A DNA stretch of 64,000 nt from Gibbula magus (lineage: Eukaryota > Mollusca > Gastropoda > Trochida > Trochidae), in assembly GCA_936450465.1 (NCBI GenBank), contig OW388293.1, positions 30,633,860 to 30,697,859 of the forward strand. Reading direction: 5' to 3'. This document shows, piece by piece, positions 25,825-36,800 of this stretch (positions within the stretch are counted from its first letter, which is position 1; each line of letters opens with the position of its first letter). The notes beneath the pieces were generated by a model, which did no database searches, was not told the origin of the DNA, and saw only the letters and a list, made by a program, of their open reading frames with translations. The position numbers and the translations under genes were made by a program.

Positions 25825-27725
25825 GACCCTTTAGAAATCGCTGATTAATAAGTAAATAATTTATTCCTGCCAGACGTTCCATTAAAGTAGTTAAATAAGT
25901 TATTGCCTGCAAGAAATTTCTCATGAAAGGACAATCTGACATTAAGATAACTAAAAGCTTCCATATCAGACTGTCCAAAGGTCAGCTTGAAGAACAGTTA
26001 CTGTCACTGAGAGCAACCTTGAGTTTGCCTACACCTCTAAAAGAAGACGACAGATAGAGATTTTATGACCGCTTCTGACAATTTGGAAATGACTTTTATG
26101 CCAAGTTATGAGTCATGTAAGACCGACTAAGGCTCTGAAGTGGTGATAAATGGTTGAAAATTTGACTTTTAACTTCTTGAATGACTTTTTTCAGAGACAG
26201 TTTCATATATGATTTATTATATGCATTGTGGTTTAAACGAATTTGAAGTACGGTATAACGGTAAAACGATAATATTATACATTATAAAATCTTTGTGGCT
26301 GAAACATTATATTTCAATTTTCTTAAAAACATGAAATTAACAATTATTGATATTGCATTACTATATATTTTCAATTTAGTATCATTTTTTTTTATCTTAT
26401 GATTATATTTATGTGCTATAAACTGTCTCCGGGTTCTGATAAATGTTTCCTTGTACTAACCTCCCATTTGAGTTTTGAAGTTTTAGCGACCTCACAGTCG
26501 GTCTTATTTCAACCTTTAACAAGACCCTGTATCTGATTGTAAGATATCCTCATTTACTTCAAACTACATAATTTCTAACTTATACTGGCATAGGTTATAG
26601 TGATTGTGCCATTTTGATAAGGTACATACACTGTTCCCGAAAATGTTTTTCACGGTCACCTAAAATATTACATGCCGTAAAAACTAAATAAGCCGGGATT
26701 CCATTTATTTCAAACTGTCTGCCCTATATGCGTCTATTCGAGGCAGGCTTCTGTTCAAGGCAGGGGTTTATTTATTTCATAATATGGCTAGTAGAGAAGG
26801 TGACTACGGTAGGAACAAGCGATTGTAGAATTAAATATTCGGTTAACCGGCGTTTAATTATGCCAGGCGCTTATTCATTTCAGAAAACTCTGTGTGAGGC
26901 TGGTGCAAGAACATCGAATCGCTCAATTAATGTCTGTCAGTTTTAATCCCAAACACAATGAAATGAACATATAAATTTTTTTACAAAATTGTTACTGAAT
27001 GACACCTAAGTTGCTGAATTAGTCTTTACTCTTTCAAACCAAGTATTTTCTTCAACGAAAGATGTGAGAATGTCAACACGTAATAGAGATTATTTCATTC
27101 ATCCATTCAAGCATGATCACATCAATATATTGTGAGTTAACGACTTTATTTTGACGATCTAATATAAGTGATATTACTCGCCCAGGAATACAGTTTAAAA
27201 TGTTCATGTATATGGGACACTGTGGTTATCGAACTTGTCACGTACGTTCCCTGGCTCAAGACTCAACCCTTAGACTAAAGAAAATCGATGACTAGGAAAA
27301 TATCAGTGCTTCTCTCGGCGAAATGAATGATATTTTATGTGCGCTTTACATTTTGGCCGCGTTTCATAACATTTACACACTTGCACTCAAATTTGTCTTT
27401 AACAAGCATGAACTATATTTATACATAAGAAAAACGTCTCGCAAACTCGGATCTACTTTGCATTTCCAACCATCCTCAGATATGTTTAATGTCTATCAAA
27501 ACCTTATCCAGGACCTCGTGTTTTTGTTTCTTTCATATCTCATCGATTTTTGTGAGCGGTTACCGAGTGATGCGCTCGTAAAATTTCGAATATTCACGTT
27601 ACAATAACAGTTGACAAAAAGCTGCCGATAAACGTGCACATGGTATGAATAAGCTGGTCTTACACCCAGACTCTGAAAAAATACTTATTCTGAAAATATT
27701 ACCATTTTATTAAATACTAATACTC
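25825..27725. other. stretch without a recognised gene
   Basis: Short frames at 26728-26946 and 27323-27607 (plus) show no recognisable motif. Nothing could be assigned. Confidence 0.4.
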
Positions 27726-28231
27726 CCATTTCACTGAGCTACGACTTCCAAAAGTCTTCACGACTATTACCGACTCTTCCCAACTATCCCACGTGAATTG
27801 GCATTAGTCGGGAGTGAGTCGGCAAGTATTTTAGGGGAAGATCTATTCTCGACTCCCACACGACTACCACGACTCAATATGACTAGATACGAGTAAATAA
27901 CACTAACACGACGACTTAATACGACCCAATGAGAATCAGATACTAACCACTTACGACCAGATCACGACTGAATACGACTTGATGGAATTTCTGCAATTTC
28001 CGGTCGAAAAGTATACGTACGTGCATCGCCCGACTGGAAAAGTCGGGAGTGAGTTTATGAATATGTTCAAAAACCCACGCCCGACTAAATTTGACCTCCC
28101 GACTCTTAAAGACTCTCTGAGACTCATATACGCTTCAAGCTTAAGGCTACTTAAAGGGACCCAGACACGCCTCATTACGAGTTATTACTGACTATTTTCA
28201 GTCGGCAACGACTCGTAGCTCAGTGAAATGG
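27726..28231. mobile_element. TIR element packed with CGACT motifs
   Basis: A 506-bp unit is bounded by the perfect 19-bp inverted repeat CCATTTCACTGAGCTACGA (27726-27744) and its complement ending at 28231. Inside, the pentamer CGACT or its complement occurs about seventeen times on both strands. No transposase is encoded. The element is a non-autonomous DNA transposon whose interior carries a short subterminal-type motif. No clear target duplication was identified. Confidence 0.82.
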
Positions 28232-29128
28232 CGGTATAAGTGTTAGCTTATGAATACGCTTTCATAATGAGCTTTACCTCTTAGAAGATATCGTTCTCAG
28301 CATTTTTCTGAATCAGTTTTCGAGATCTTCTACATTACACATGGAATATTCATGTCAGTAGTAACACACTTTTAAAATGGTTAAGGGTCACAATTGATTA
28401 ATGAAAATAAATAATTAATTCGTTTAATCCATGGGTGTCCATTTCCCATCGAGCTGCCATTTGAAAGTGTTCACATTAAAATGGCCGTTTGAAGGTAGTT
28501 AAAGTGATTTGGCTGATGTAGCGATACCAAAACATTCAATGTAAAGTTTAAATATGGAACAGTGATGGAATGGTCAGCCAACTTGATGTCTGAACTCTCA
28601 AAATCGCATATGACTTATGTACAAATCTACCTTTAACACTGAAGAGTTCTACACCACTGCCGCTTTAAACGTCGCACCATTTTCTACAAATACCATCATC
28701 GTTTTCTGTACATACGGCTTATCGGGTCGTCTATTAATGTAACAATATATTGTATAAACGTTAATAAATGACAAATTTGACAAAAATAATATGCAAAAAA
28801 CGTGTTACAGCGTCTTTTACTTCTCGCTAAGCAGTCTCCGTCATCCATAGCTCAATGTTCCCATACTCTCCACATTTATTCCTGGTTCAAGAACAGTCCA
28901 TCTGAAGAATACTAAACGATACACCGAGATCATGTGGGGAATCTGACTCAACCTACCTCTGGGTGAGTTTACTTTGAATAGTGACAACGATTTTTTTTTC
29001 ATTTGCACCCAATGGTTGAAACCCTCAAATGCCCCGACTTTATCAATGAGGAGTGTTCAATTCGTGCAAAGAACGAACAATGCCAATTCCAGCTACCGCC
29101 CCGTGCACCGCATGTTCTGTCAAATTAA
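28232..29128. other. stretch without a recognised gene
   Basis: No conserved coding segment or structured repeat was recognised. Confidence 0.4.
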
Positions 29129-29618
29129 AGGTACATCCATTGTGTTGTTGGGGGTCAAATATGCCAAACGTTATAAATGGTCTTACTTTATCGAGAAGTA
29201 CCAACTGTTACCAAAAACTACCATTTTGATAATATTCGACTTGGTATATTGACGATATGAAGGTAAAAGTGTCGATTTCTGATCGAAAACCGGACAATGC
29301 ACTGCGTGTGGCGCGCGCCAATGAGTCAAACGTAATTTTGGAATCTTGTTTATAACAGGCAAAATAACAAATTTGGGCTGATAATGTCTAATAGGTCATA
29401 TAACTACTGTGCATGTAAATAGGACGTGCACTTTCGGTTTCCGCACATGCATAATGATGTTACTCGATTTTAATTGGAAACTAGTAATTATGATATATTT
29501 GGCGATTGGGGATGAATATGCAAGCTGAGTGAATTTGTTAGTATTGTAAACAGCACATATGGTGTGTTGGAACGTATTAAATCCAAATAAAATGTTATGA
29601 AACACAATGGATGCACCC
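29129..29618 (+). mobile_element. TTAA-flanked MITE, copy 2
   Basis: A 490-bp unit begins 'AGGTACATCCATTGTGTT' after TTAA (29125-29128) and ends 'AACACAATGGATGCACCC' before TTAA (29619-29622). It is collinear with 48716-49233 and reverse-complementary to 25351-25820. It contains 'ggcgcgcgccaatga' in its interior. It is non-coding. Confidence 0.88.
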
Positions 29619-29622
29619 TTAA

Positions 29623-30029
29623 TACGGTAATGCATTTTGGGGTGAAAGTATGATTTCCTTTGACCCTACATGTATCAAATAGCCAAGGTAACTGATAGAT
29701 GTATCCCAACTTTTGAATCTTGAAATCTTGAAACTTGTATTCGTCTTACTTCATCGGACGAACATCACCTGACTCCAAGTAATAAACCGGTGACTAAATG
29801 TCAAGAGAATCATACTTTATCCAGTATGTTTGTCGATAACTCTTGAACTTTTGTCATAAGGATGTAGAGACCTGTCATTTTGTCAAAATGTAAACGTATT
29901 TCGGTTAATTCAATCACTCATTCATGAGACTAAACATTTTTATATTTTCCACTACCTGTATTCTGTTAACAAGTCTCTGTCTAAACATCTATAGTCAATA
30001 GGATTTGTTGAACAAATTTCAGTTTGCAT
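29623..30029. other. stretch without a recognised gene
   Basis: Nothing could be assigned. Confidence 0.4.
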
Positions 30030-30260
30030 ACAGAAACACAGTCATGGTTGTGAAACTGCTGCCGACAATAGACAAGTTGGAATACTAGTTCTCCTCGATC
30101 TATCCTCAGCATTGCATTTGACACGATTACTTAAAACCGACTGAAATCGCGCTGAGCATATCAAACGAACAGCTCCAGAGGTTGCAAATGTTTCAAAGTA
30201 AAGCTGCAAGGAATATGATGAGGTGCAAGAAAACATCAGCATTACACTTGAGTACCTTGT
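30030..30260 (+). pseudogene. LINE reverse transcriptase fragment, internally deleted
   Basis: Plus-strand translation gives 'DNRQVGILVLLDLSSAL' (the LVLLDLSAAFD motif of CR1-like LINEs). Within 40 bases this is followed by 'LSISNEQLQRLQMFQSKAAR' and 'MMRCKKTSAL', which lie several hundred residues later in intact proteins. The intervening palm region is therefore deleted. The next part of the same protein appears to resume at about 31440. Confidence 0.75.
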
Positions 30261-31439
30261 TTGGAAGTGCAGGCAATGTGACTGATAACCTTCGAGCGCC
30301 TTAATTGGTAGCCCAGGTTGTATACTCCAAAGGGAGTTGAGAATGAAAAAGGAACGATATTGGTCCTTACACCAGGATAATAATGTGTGTAGCGATTTGA
30401 GCATGGCCCTTTATGTTGTGGAGTCCAGTGCGATATAAGTATCCTCATTACTAAAGTGCTGAATCCTTATTGAGATTGGCATGTTTTATTAATATTCTTC
30501 CACGGATTTTGTCCCCAGCACTTCTACCAGAAGAAATGCAGCTATAGCAACCAAATTATGCAGAATGATAGCCCTTACTGTGTAGTTTTTTGCGGCTTCT
30601 TGTGGGCCCAATCGAACAAGCCGTTAAAGGTCCAGTTCGAATTTTAACATGGGCAACATTTTCAAAATGCAGCTAGAGACTTGCAATTTATTTCAAAAGA
30701 TGCGCATTGACAATGAGAGCAGAAAAGTAAATCATTACGACTTCGTTTGTCATGTGGTTTCGCCGCCATTTTGATTTTAGACACTTTTCAAAATTTCCCG
30801 ACCCCACTCCATGCACCTTTGACAATCTTCTCCTCTGAAGATACAAGCATTAGAAAGCTCATATTTCCACATAATGTAGCTAAAGTGTTGGACACAAAAA
30901 CTTATTCGTGATTTTTTTCAAATTCGCTATACTTTTTGCACAGTGGGTATTTGAGATCTGGCGATTTTTCAAAAAGGGAAAACTTCAAGGGGACATAACT
31001 CAAAAACCTACCTGTCGAATTTTATGATTTTTTTCAGGAGAGTAAGATTGGACTAAGGTTTTTATGAATCAATAATGAAATCGCTCGCGTAGAGCCATTT
31101 CCGGCCACAATTAAGCTTCCAATTTCTAAAAATATTAAAAATCGCGTTTGTAGTGTGTCTTTGTTTTCTCATAGTTCAACAATGCAAAATCGTAGCACGT
31201 TGTTTAATACCTCCTCAGAATGGGAAAGTATTGCTCTTAATGGAAAAAGCATAATTAGTTTGATAATAAACATAACCAATGACCTATAAGCATTTTATCT
31301 TGATCAATTGCAAGTTTCATTTTGTACTGTAAACAAAGGGGAATGACTGCTGATATGATGTACTTATTAGGAAATTAATCAAATATGCGCTGAATCCTTT
31401 TATCGTCACTTGTGACTATATTTATTATTATTAATAGTC
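30261..31439. other. possible insertion splitting a LINE fragment
   Basis: The LINE protein wording stops near 30260 and resumes near 31440 at what would be the adjacent part of the family protein. The 1.2 kb between could be a later insertion. No inverted or direct terminal repeats were recognised at its edges, and no coding motif is visible inside. Confidence 0.35.
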
Positions 31440-32100
31440 CAATTTTGATCAAGCTTCACTGGCTCTCTGTTTAGGCCAGAATTCAGTACATAAATTGTCC
31501 CTAACTTACCAATGCTATCACCATTCTGTTTCCGACAGTACTCACAATCCACCATGAACCAACACGAAAACTTCGATCCGCAGAACTGTACCCTCTGTGT
31601 GCCAAAACTTAGATGGTTTGGCAAAAGGTTATCTTCTTTCAATGCAGCAACATTGTGGACAACTTCCCTACGCAAGGCATTACTCTTGCCAGTCTCTCTT
31701 ACTGGCTGTTTTAAGCCTTAAGCAGTATTCCCCTCGCTAGTTCCGTGCTAAGATAGTGGATCGCTGCACCTCACATGCATAGTGGGCTCTGTTTCCCTAG
31801 CACGGAAACCTTAAGGAAATGCGGTAAGGCTTAAATCATCCAGTAATGAAGACATGGTCAGAGTTATGCTTTGCGTAGGAAGTTGTTTTGTGGAATGAAC
31901 TGTCTGTTGACATGATGAAAAGTGAAAATCTCTGGAGTTTTAAAAGACATTTTTGTTCAAGAAATCTTACAGCACATCCTATGGCTGTTTAACAAATAAA
32001 CATTCTGTAAATACCAGTGAACTTTTCTTAGCGCTATGAGCATTAACAACTAGTGAATAGAGTGTAGCGCATTATAGAAATGCACTTATTAATATTATTT
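31440..32100 (+). pseudogene. LINE C-terminal coding remnant and 3' tail
   Basis: The plus strand reads 'IKLHWLSV', then after frameshifts 'RKLRSAELYPLCVPKLRWFG', 'LSSFNAATLW' and 'TTSLRKALL'. These match the usual CR1-like order LHWLPV ... LRS ... VP ... F..AAP.LWN.LP. The segment ends with 'gcgcattatagaaatgcacttatta...', the GCGCTATA-AAATGC-ATT tail wording common to CR1/L2-type elements. Several stops and shifts show that it is dead. Confidence 0.75.
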
Positions 32101-32421
32101 ACCATATTCTTAGAATTTGATTTTAGAAATTGTAAATGGTATCCTAAGTTGGATAAGTTGTTCCCAATCCATTTCATTATGAATAAAATATGGTCAAATC
32201 TAAAAACCCGTGATTATTCGCTTTACAAATACTGACCACCATACTGTCAATGACAACTAAGAATATTATCAGCTCATCAAATAAAGACTTCCAAATGCTT
32301 ACATTACATTACAGTAGCCATATGCAGCTAAGAACATTAACAGTTCATGAATGATACAAACTTATTCAATGAAATGAAAAATTAACAAACGACGAGTCAC
32401 ATATAGCAAAATAATGTCTTA

Positions 32422-33141
32422 GGCCCTTTTCTCATGATCGAATTTACATACCTGAGTAAATGTACACACTATGTAAATAATACACGCGTGTGTCATAGTA
32501 ATATACTTTCTGTTCACATTATGTTAAGCAATATGATGTATTTGTCAATTACATACAGCCATGTTTTACATGATATAAACGAAAAGGTATGAATAGATTC
32601 ATGCTAGCGCCAATGTCGTGATGTTAAGACTTCTTGGTTCCAAGAGAAGAAGGGATTTTCCTTATTTTCTGAGTACAGGCCTTGTCCTGGTCTGGTTCTA
32701 GAAAAGAGAGTCAGGTAAGGGGGCAATGGATTGGTGTCAACTGTTGATAATGGTCAGTTAATGGAACTTTTTAGAATGAGCGAGACGGCATTCGAATTGC
32801 TTTGTGAGGAACTTGGACCAGCCTTATCCAGACGGGTTAACATGCACGTGAACTTCTTGAACTTTGTCATAGACCAGAGCCTCTCTATATTCTAGTTCTT
32901 GATATTTTGCTTTGCATACATGAGTAACTGTTTATTCCATTCACATGACATAATTTGCATAGTGTGTAATGTATAAATGCGTTTACATGTAAATTTACAT
33001 GGCCTCCTTTGATCGTGTGAATTTGCAAAAAATACTAATGTATGCAAGTGCGTTCTCGTGACCCTTCTACATACATCAAATTACATACATAAGTAAATTT
33101 ACTCACGTAAATAGAGATGTAGGCTACATGTGGAAAGGGCC
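32422..33141 (+). mobile_element. PIF/Harbinger-type transposon remnant
   Basis: The 720-bp unit starts GGCCCTTTTC and ends GAAAGGGCC, with further pairing of AT-rich subterminal 'ttacat...agtaaat' phrases. Inside, the plus strand encodes a short piece resembling the N-terminal region of Harbinger transposases. Three-base flanks (TTA on the left, GTA on the right) are compatible with the 3-bp target duplication of this superfamily only with one mismatch. Most of the transposase is missing. Confidence 0.7.
32761..32868 (+). pseudogene. Harbinger-like transposase fragment
   Basis: The translation begins 'MELFRMSETAFELLCEELGP'. This fits the FRM-x-x-x-x-F-x-x-L-C-x-x-L-x-P block near the N-terminus of PIF/Harbinger (HARBI1-like) transposases. 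The DDE catalytic region is absent from the element, so it cannot encode active enzyme. The fragment sits between terminal inverted repeats of the right type. Confidence 0.7.
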
Positions 33142-34259
33142 GTAGAAAGCCTATGAATTATCAGTTTACCATTGACACACATCCAAATGTTGAAAAGTTA
33201 CCAATATGATTTACAGAACTGTAAAAACGCGCTCCTAAATGAACAAAACTAAACCAAAATGATTTCTAAAATGACAAAATACTCAAAGAGAATACTAAGA
33301 ATATTATCAGTATATATGAGTGACGTCACGTCTTTTATCGAGATTACAAAAAAATATTGTTTTAAAATACCTGACAGAAAAGTAAGAACAAATTCAGTTT
33401 AACAGATCAGTAGCACACAACCAAATGAAAAGTGGCTCTATTGATTAGCTGTTCAGGGAGCAAAGTACTGCCCACCAACGAACGCTTTGGACATTATACG
33501 TATGTTTTAACAATGACATATTCAATTGCAAAACTTGCAAAATCAATCGCAAATACTGTTTTGAAATTTCAGAAAATTTTCAGTTTAAATGACAGCCACC
33601 CAAATGCTGAAAAGTTCACAAAAAGTTACTCAAATTGCAAATTAGAGTCATAAGAGTTACAAAGTTTCAGTTTGTCAAAGACACAAACCTGATTGTTGGA
33701 GATTATCAACATGACTTCTGAAGACAGGGATAGCTAACATAATCAGCTTTTCAATGACATACATGCCCAAATGTAGAAACATTACAAAAACAATCTCTTA
33801 GAAAGATAAACAATAATCAATTTAGTTTATAAATGAGTTTATGATATAGATATAGATATATATCCAAATGTAAGGAAAAAAACACTTCAAAAACGCATGA
33901 CAATGTCATAAAAAGCTAAGAACAAAATCAGTTTAAACAATAACAGGCATACAAAAATATGTAAGAAAAGTTACTAAAACCACTTCTAAAATCATACAAC
34001 AATGTCTTAGAAAGCTGATGACATCACCAATGTATCGCTGACGCACACCCAAACTCCTCATTACGTCAACATCATATGCATCCGAGTAAAGAGCCCGTGA
34101 CTGCTGTTTACCATCCAGGAAATTCCAATATCGAGGCGCGGAGTGTGTATAAAGCCCACAGAAGCGGGCAGAACTCGCTAACAGTCAATAACGATCCTTC
34201 GAGGAACGCAATGTTATCGAACGGCGTCGCTGCAGTGAATTGCATGGCATCATTTCAAA

Positions 34260-34901
34260 ATGGCGGCCGAGAAGCAGACGTCAGATATGGATATGAAAGA
34301 CTTGATGAAAGAGCTGCTACAGACCCAGTGGACGATCATAGCAAAGATAGACAAAGCTGTAGATGAAGTGTCGGGACTGAGTCACAGGGTATCCAAGATT
34401 GAGAAGGAAATAACGGGACTGAAAGAAAGAGCGACTCATATGAACCAAGCGCTGGACGAACATAGACAATCTCTTGCTTCCTTGGTGAGTTTCAACAACC
34501 CCCAGAACATCATATTCTATGGACTTTTGGTGAATGATGATGAGTCTGTGGATGAGGTATTTAGGAAGATGATGATTGACTACCTGTCCATAGAAACGGA
34601 CAAAGCTTGTGATATGTCCATTCACTGTCAGTATCTTCCACGGATGTCACATCGAGATCATAAACGTCCCGTAATCGTCTCATTTAGATCATCAAAGGAC
34701 ATGCTCCTCGTACGACAAAGAGCGACCAAGTTTAAGCTTTCTCTTCACAGTATTGGAGTGTGGGCAAAAGCGAACTGTTCAGCAGAACTGTATCTGTGGA
34801 AGAGTCACAACACGAAGGATAATCACACTTTGGACAGGCAAGCATCGGCTCATTCTCCCCAAGGCAAAACAAACAATAACTACTCGTATGATTTCATTTG
34901 A
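34260..34901 (+). CDS. LINE ORF1-like protein (coiled coil plus RRM-like domain)
   Basis: The 213-residue frame starts in good context (aaaATGg). Residues 1-75 look like a coiled coil with charged heptads ('MKDLMKELLQTQW', 'HRVSKIEKEITGLKERA'). Residues 80-175 follow the ORF1p pattern of L1-like LINEs: 'NPQNIIFYGL', a variable helix, then 'RPVIVSFRSSKDMLLVRQRA'. Such proteins bind the retrotransposon RNA as trimers. No endonuclease or reverse transcriptase follows within several kb, so the element is either 3'-deleted or a solo ORF1 copy. The last 20 residues are poorly conserved and may follow a frameshift. Confidence 0.65.
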   Translation: MAAEKQTSDMDMKDLMKELLQTQWTIIAKIDKAVDEVSGLSHRVSKIEKEITGLKERATHMNQALDEHRQSLASLVSFNNPQNIIFYGLLVNDDESVDEVFRKMMIDYLSIETDKACDMSIHCQYLPRMSHRDHKRPVIVSFRSSKDMLLVRQRATKFKLSLHSIGVWAKANCSAELYLWKSHNTKDNHTLDRQASAHSPQGKTNNNYSYDFI

Positions 34902-35380
34902 GTTTACCTAAAGTTAGTGTTCTTTATGATTTTATTATGTACATGGCGGAGAACTCCCACATGCGAATGAATATAGAAAGGGTCGATGCTGATGTGTTTG
35001 TGATAATGACGTCATTTTATCAAACAGGTGACGTCATCAGTAAATTGGATTTGACCTTGTGATGAAAATGGCAGGCCAATACCACTGCAGTGATGACATC
35101 ACTTGTGTAAGATGGTAAAACTCACCGCGTAGCATATGACAAAGTACAGGCCGATTCCACACGACACACCTGTATATGTGTTTACTTAAAGGGAGCAATG
35201 CAGCCTTGATTTGTGAGTTAATACAGTATTCGATAACAACATTGGAATATCAGTAAATACAGGTTAAAAGCGAGGCCACGTGGTCATCATACATAATAGT
35301 GTTGTGATGGTAACACAGGTCTTATGGGGTTTCAAGCATGTCCCTCCCAACTAGAACTGCCAGTCAACATTCAATACAAG
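34902..35380. other. stretch downstream of the ORF1-like frame
   Basis: Non-coding by inspection. It contains two TGACGTCA palindromes near 35007 and 35031. Confidence 0.4.
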
Positions 35381-35640
35381 CCCAGTGATATATATATGTT
35401 GAGTGTAAATTAAATCTAAACAGCAGGCCATCGTGGAAAAATAAGTGTCTTGCCCTGCCGGTGGCGCCGGCTAATGGAATGAGTGTGTCTGTTAACTTGT
35501 ACCAACCCAGTGATAAAGTGTCGCGTATAAATCATGACTCGAACATCAGATATTGGTGAGAGGAGGTACATGTCCTGTCCTGTCGGTGGCGCCCGTCAGA
35601 TAGATCTTTTTCAAGGAGTTCCCTCTGCCACTTCCAGTGA
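35381..35640. repeat. 125-bp tandem duplication
   Basis: 'cccagtgata' occurs at 35381 and 35506, and 'ctg(c/t)cggtggcgcc' near 35455 and 35580, giving a consistent 125-bp period over two diverged units. Confidence 0.7.
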
Positions 35641-36574
35641 TACATTGTTGAATGTATAGCAAATAGTCCACAGAACAGCTACACAATGCCTTATAGCAAC
35701 GTAGATGCAATTGAATCAGACTACACTTTTTTGTATGGAGAAGACGAACAGATGAAGATCTCTTCTTCAGCTTAACACTAATATAATATACATGTATAGT
35801 CATTGTGCCATGGATTACACTATCGTGTGATTTCTTCAATCTGTTCATTAAATGTGTATATTTGTCATTCAATGCACCGTCTGTCAGTTTGTAAATGTTA
35901 TTTACAATACATGATTATTCATAATAATAATAATAACAATGTAATGTTATAATAATGAACATAAAACCTGGTGTTTATGGTCACTTAATTATTTTGAAAA
36001 TGATTTCATAAAATGAAGGTCCAATAAATCGACCGCTTTTCAGTCTTTTTACAATTTGACTTAGTGAAAGAAGCAACTTGTTTGATTCTGAACAATGTCT
36101 GTTCATATACAATGTACGATATGAAAATAACTAACTTATGGTTAATTATTTGTAACATACGGATTAACAAAAGACAAATTTCACATGCGATGGTCGGCTT
36201 GTGCAAAGACCATGTATTCTTCTCATTATGGCATAGATAGTTCGTGTATGATTGTGTGTGTCAGTGGCGAGAGATGTCACCGTCACTACTGATAGTGCTT
36301 TAAGGAAATATGTTTCATATTTTTCACATTTGATGAATTTCTAAAACGTCGTATTTTGCTTCCCTGTATTCCATATTCGGTGTGACCAAATAAGACATGC
36401 AATAGCGCGCAACGTTTTATTGCAAACGGCCTATAAATATATTTCCAATGTTCTAGTTATAAAGACATTGCTCCAATTTCGCAAGAAATTTTAAGTATAT
36501 ATATATATTTCTAGTTTTAATATTACATGACGTTCTACGCATATCTATATGTATTAGTGCGAAAAAAGGTTGCC
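35641..36574. other. AT-rich stretch, nothing recognised
   Basis: Short AT-type microsatellites near 35920 (ATA) and 36498 (TA). No coding motif seen. Confidence 0.4.
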
Positions 36575-36800
36575 GTTTATTCATTTGGATAAAGGTTTCT
36601 TCAAATGGATAACGGTTTATGATTGAGGATAATTATTTACCTTTTGAATCCTTGTGGATAAAGATTTAACCACATGCTTGCATTGAGGTTAACGATTTAC
36701 TTTGTTGAAAAAGATTTATCAATGGGATAAAGATTCATTTATGATTTCATTATGAATTCTTGTGGATAAAGATGTACCAGTGGGAATACAGTGACACGAT
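36575..36800. repeat. degenerate short tandem repeat
   Basis: Variants of 'tggataaagatttacca' recur about eight times between 36585 and 36785 at irregular 20-40 base spacing ('ggataaaggtttc', 'ggataacggttta', 'ggataaagattta', 'ggataaagatgta'). It is a decayed minisatellite. Confidence 0.6.

Larger units (their letters stand above)
32240..34050. repeat. degenerate tandem repeat interrupted by a Harbinger remnant
   Basis: Diverged copies of a phrase 'aatgacacacatccaaatgttgaaaagtta', followed by 'cttctaaaatgacaa...atgtcttagaaagctaagaac...tcagttta', recur at about 32245-32350, 33165-33310, 33590-33650, 33755-33830, 33860-33945 and 33985-34050. The period is roughly 110-140 bp. The 32422-33141 transposon sits inside it. 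Unit borders were judged by eye. Confidence 0.5.
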
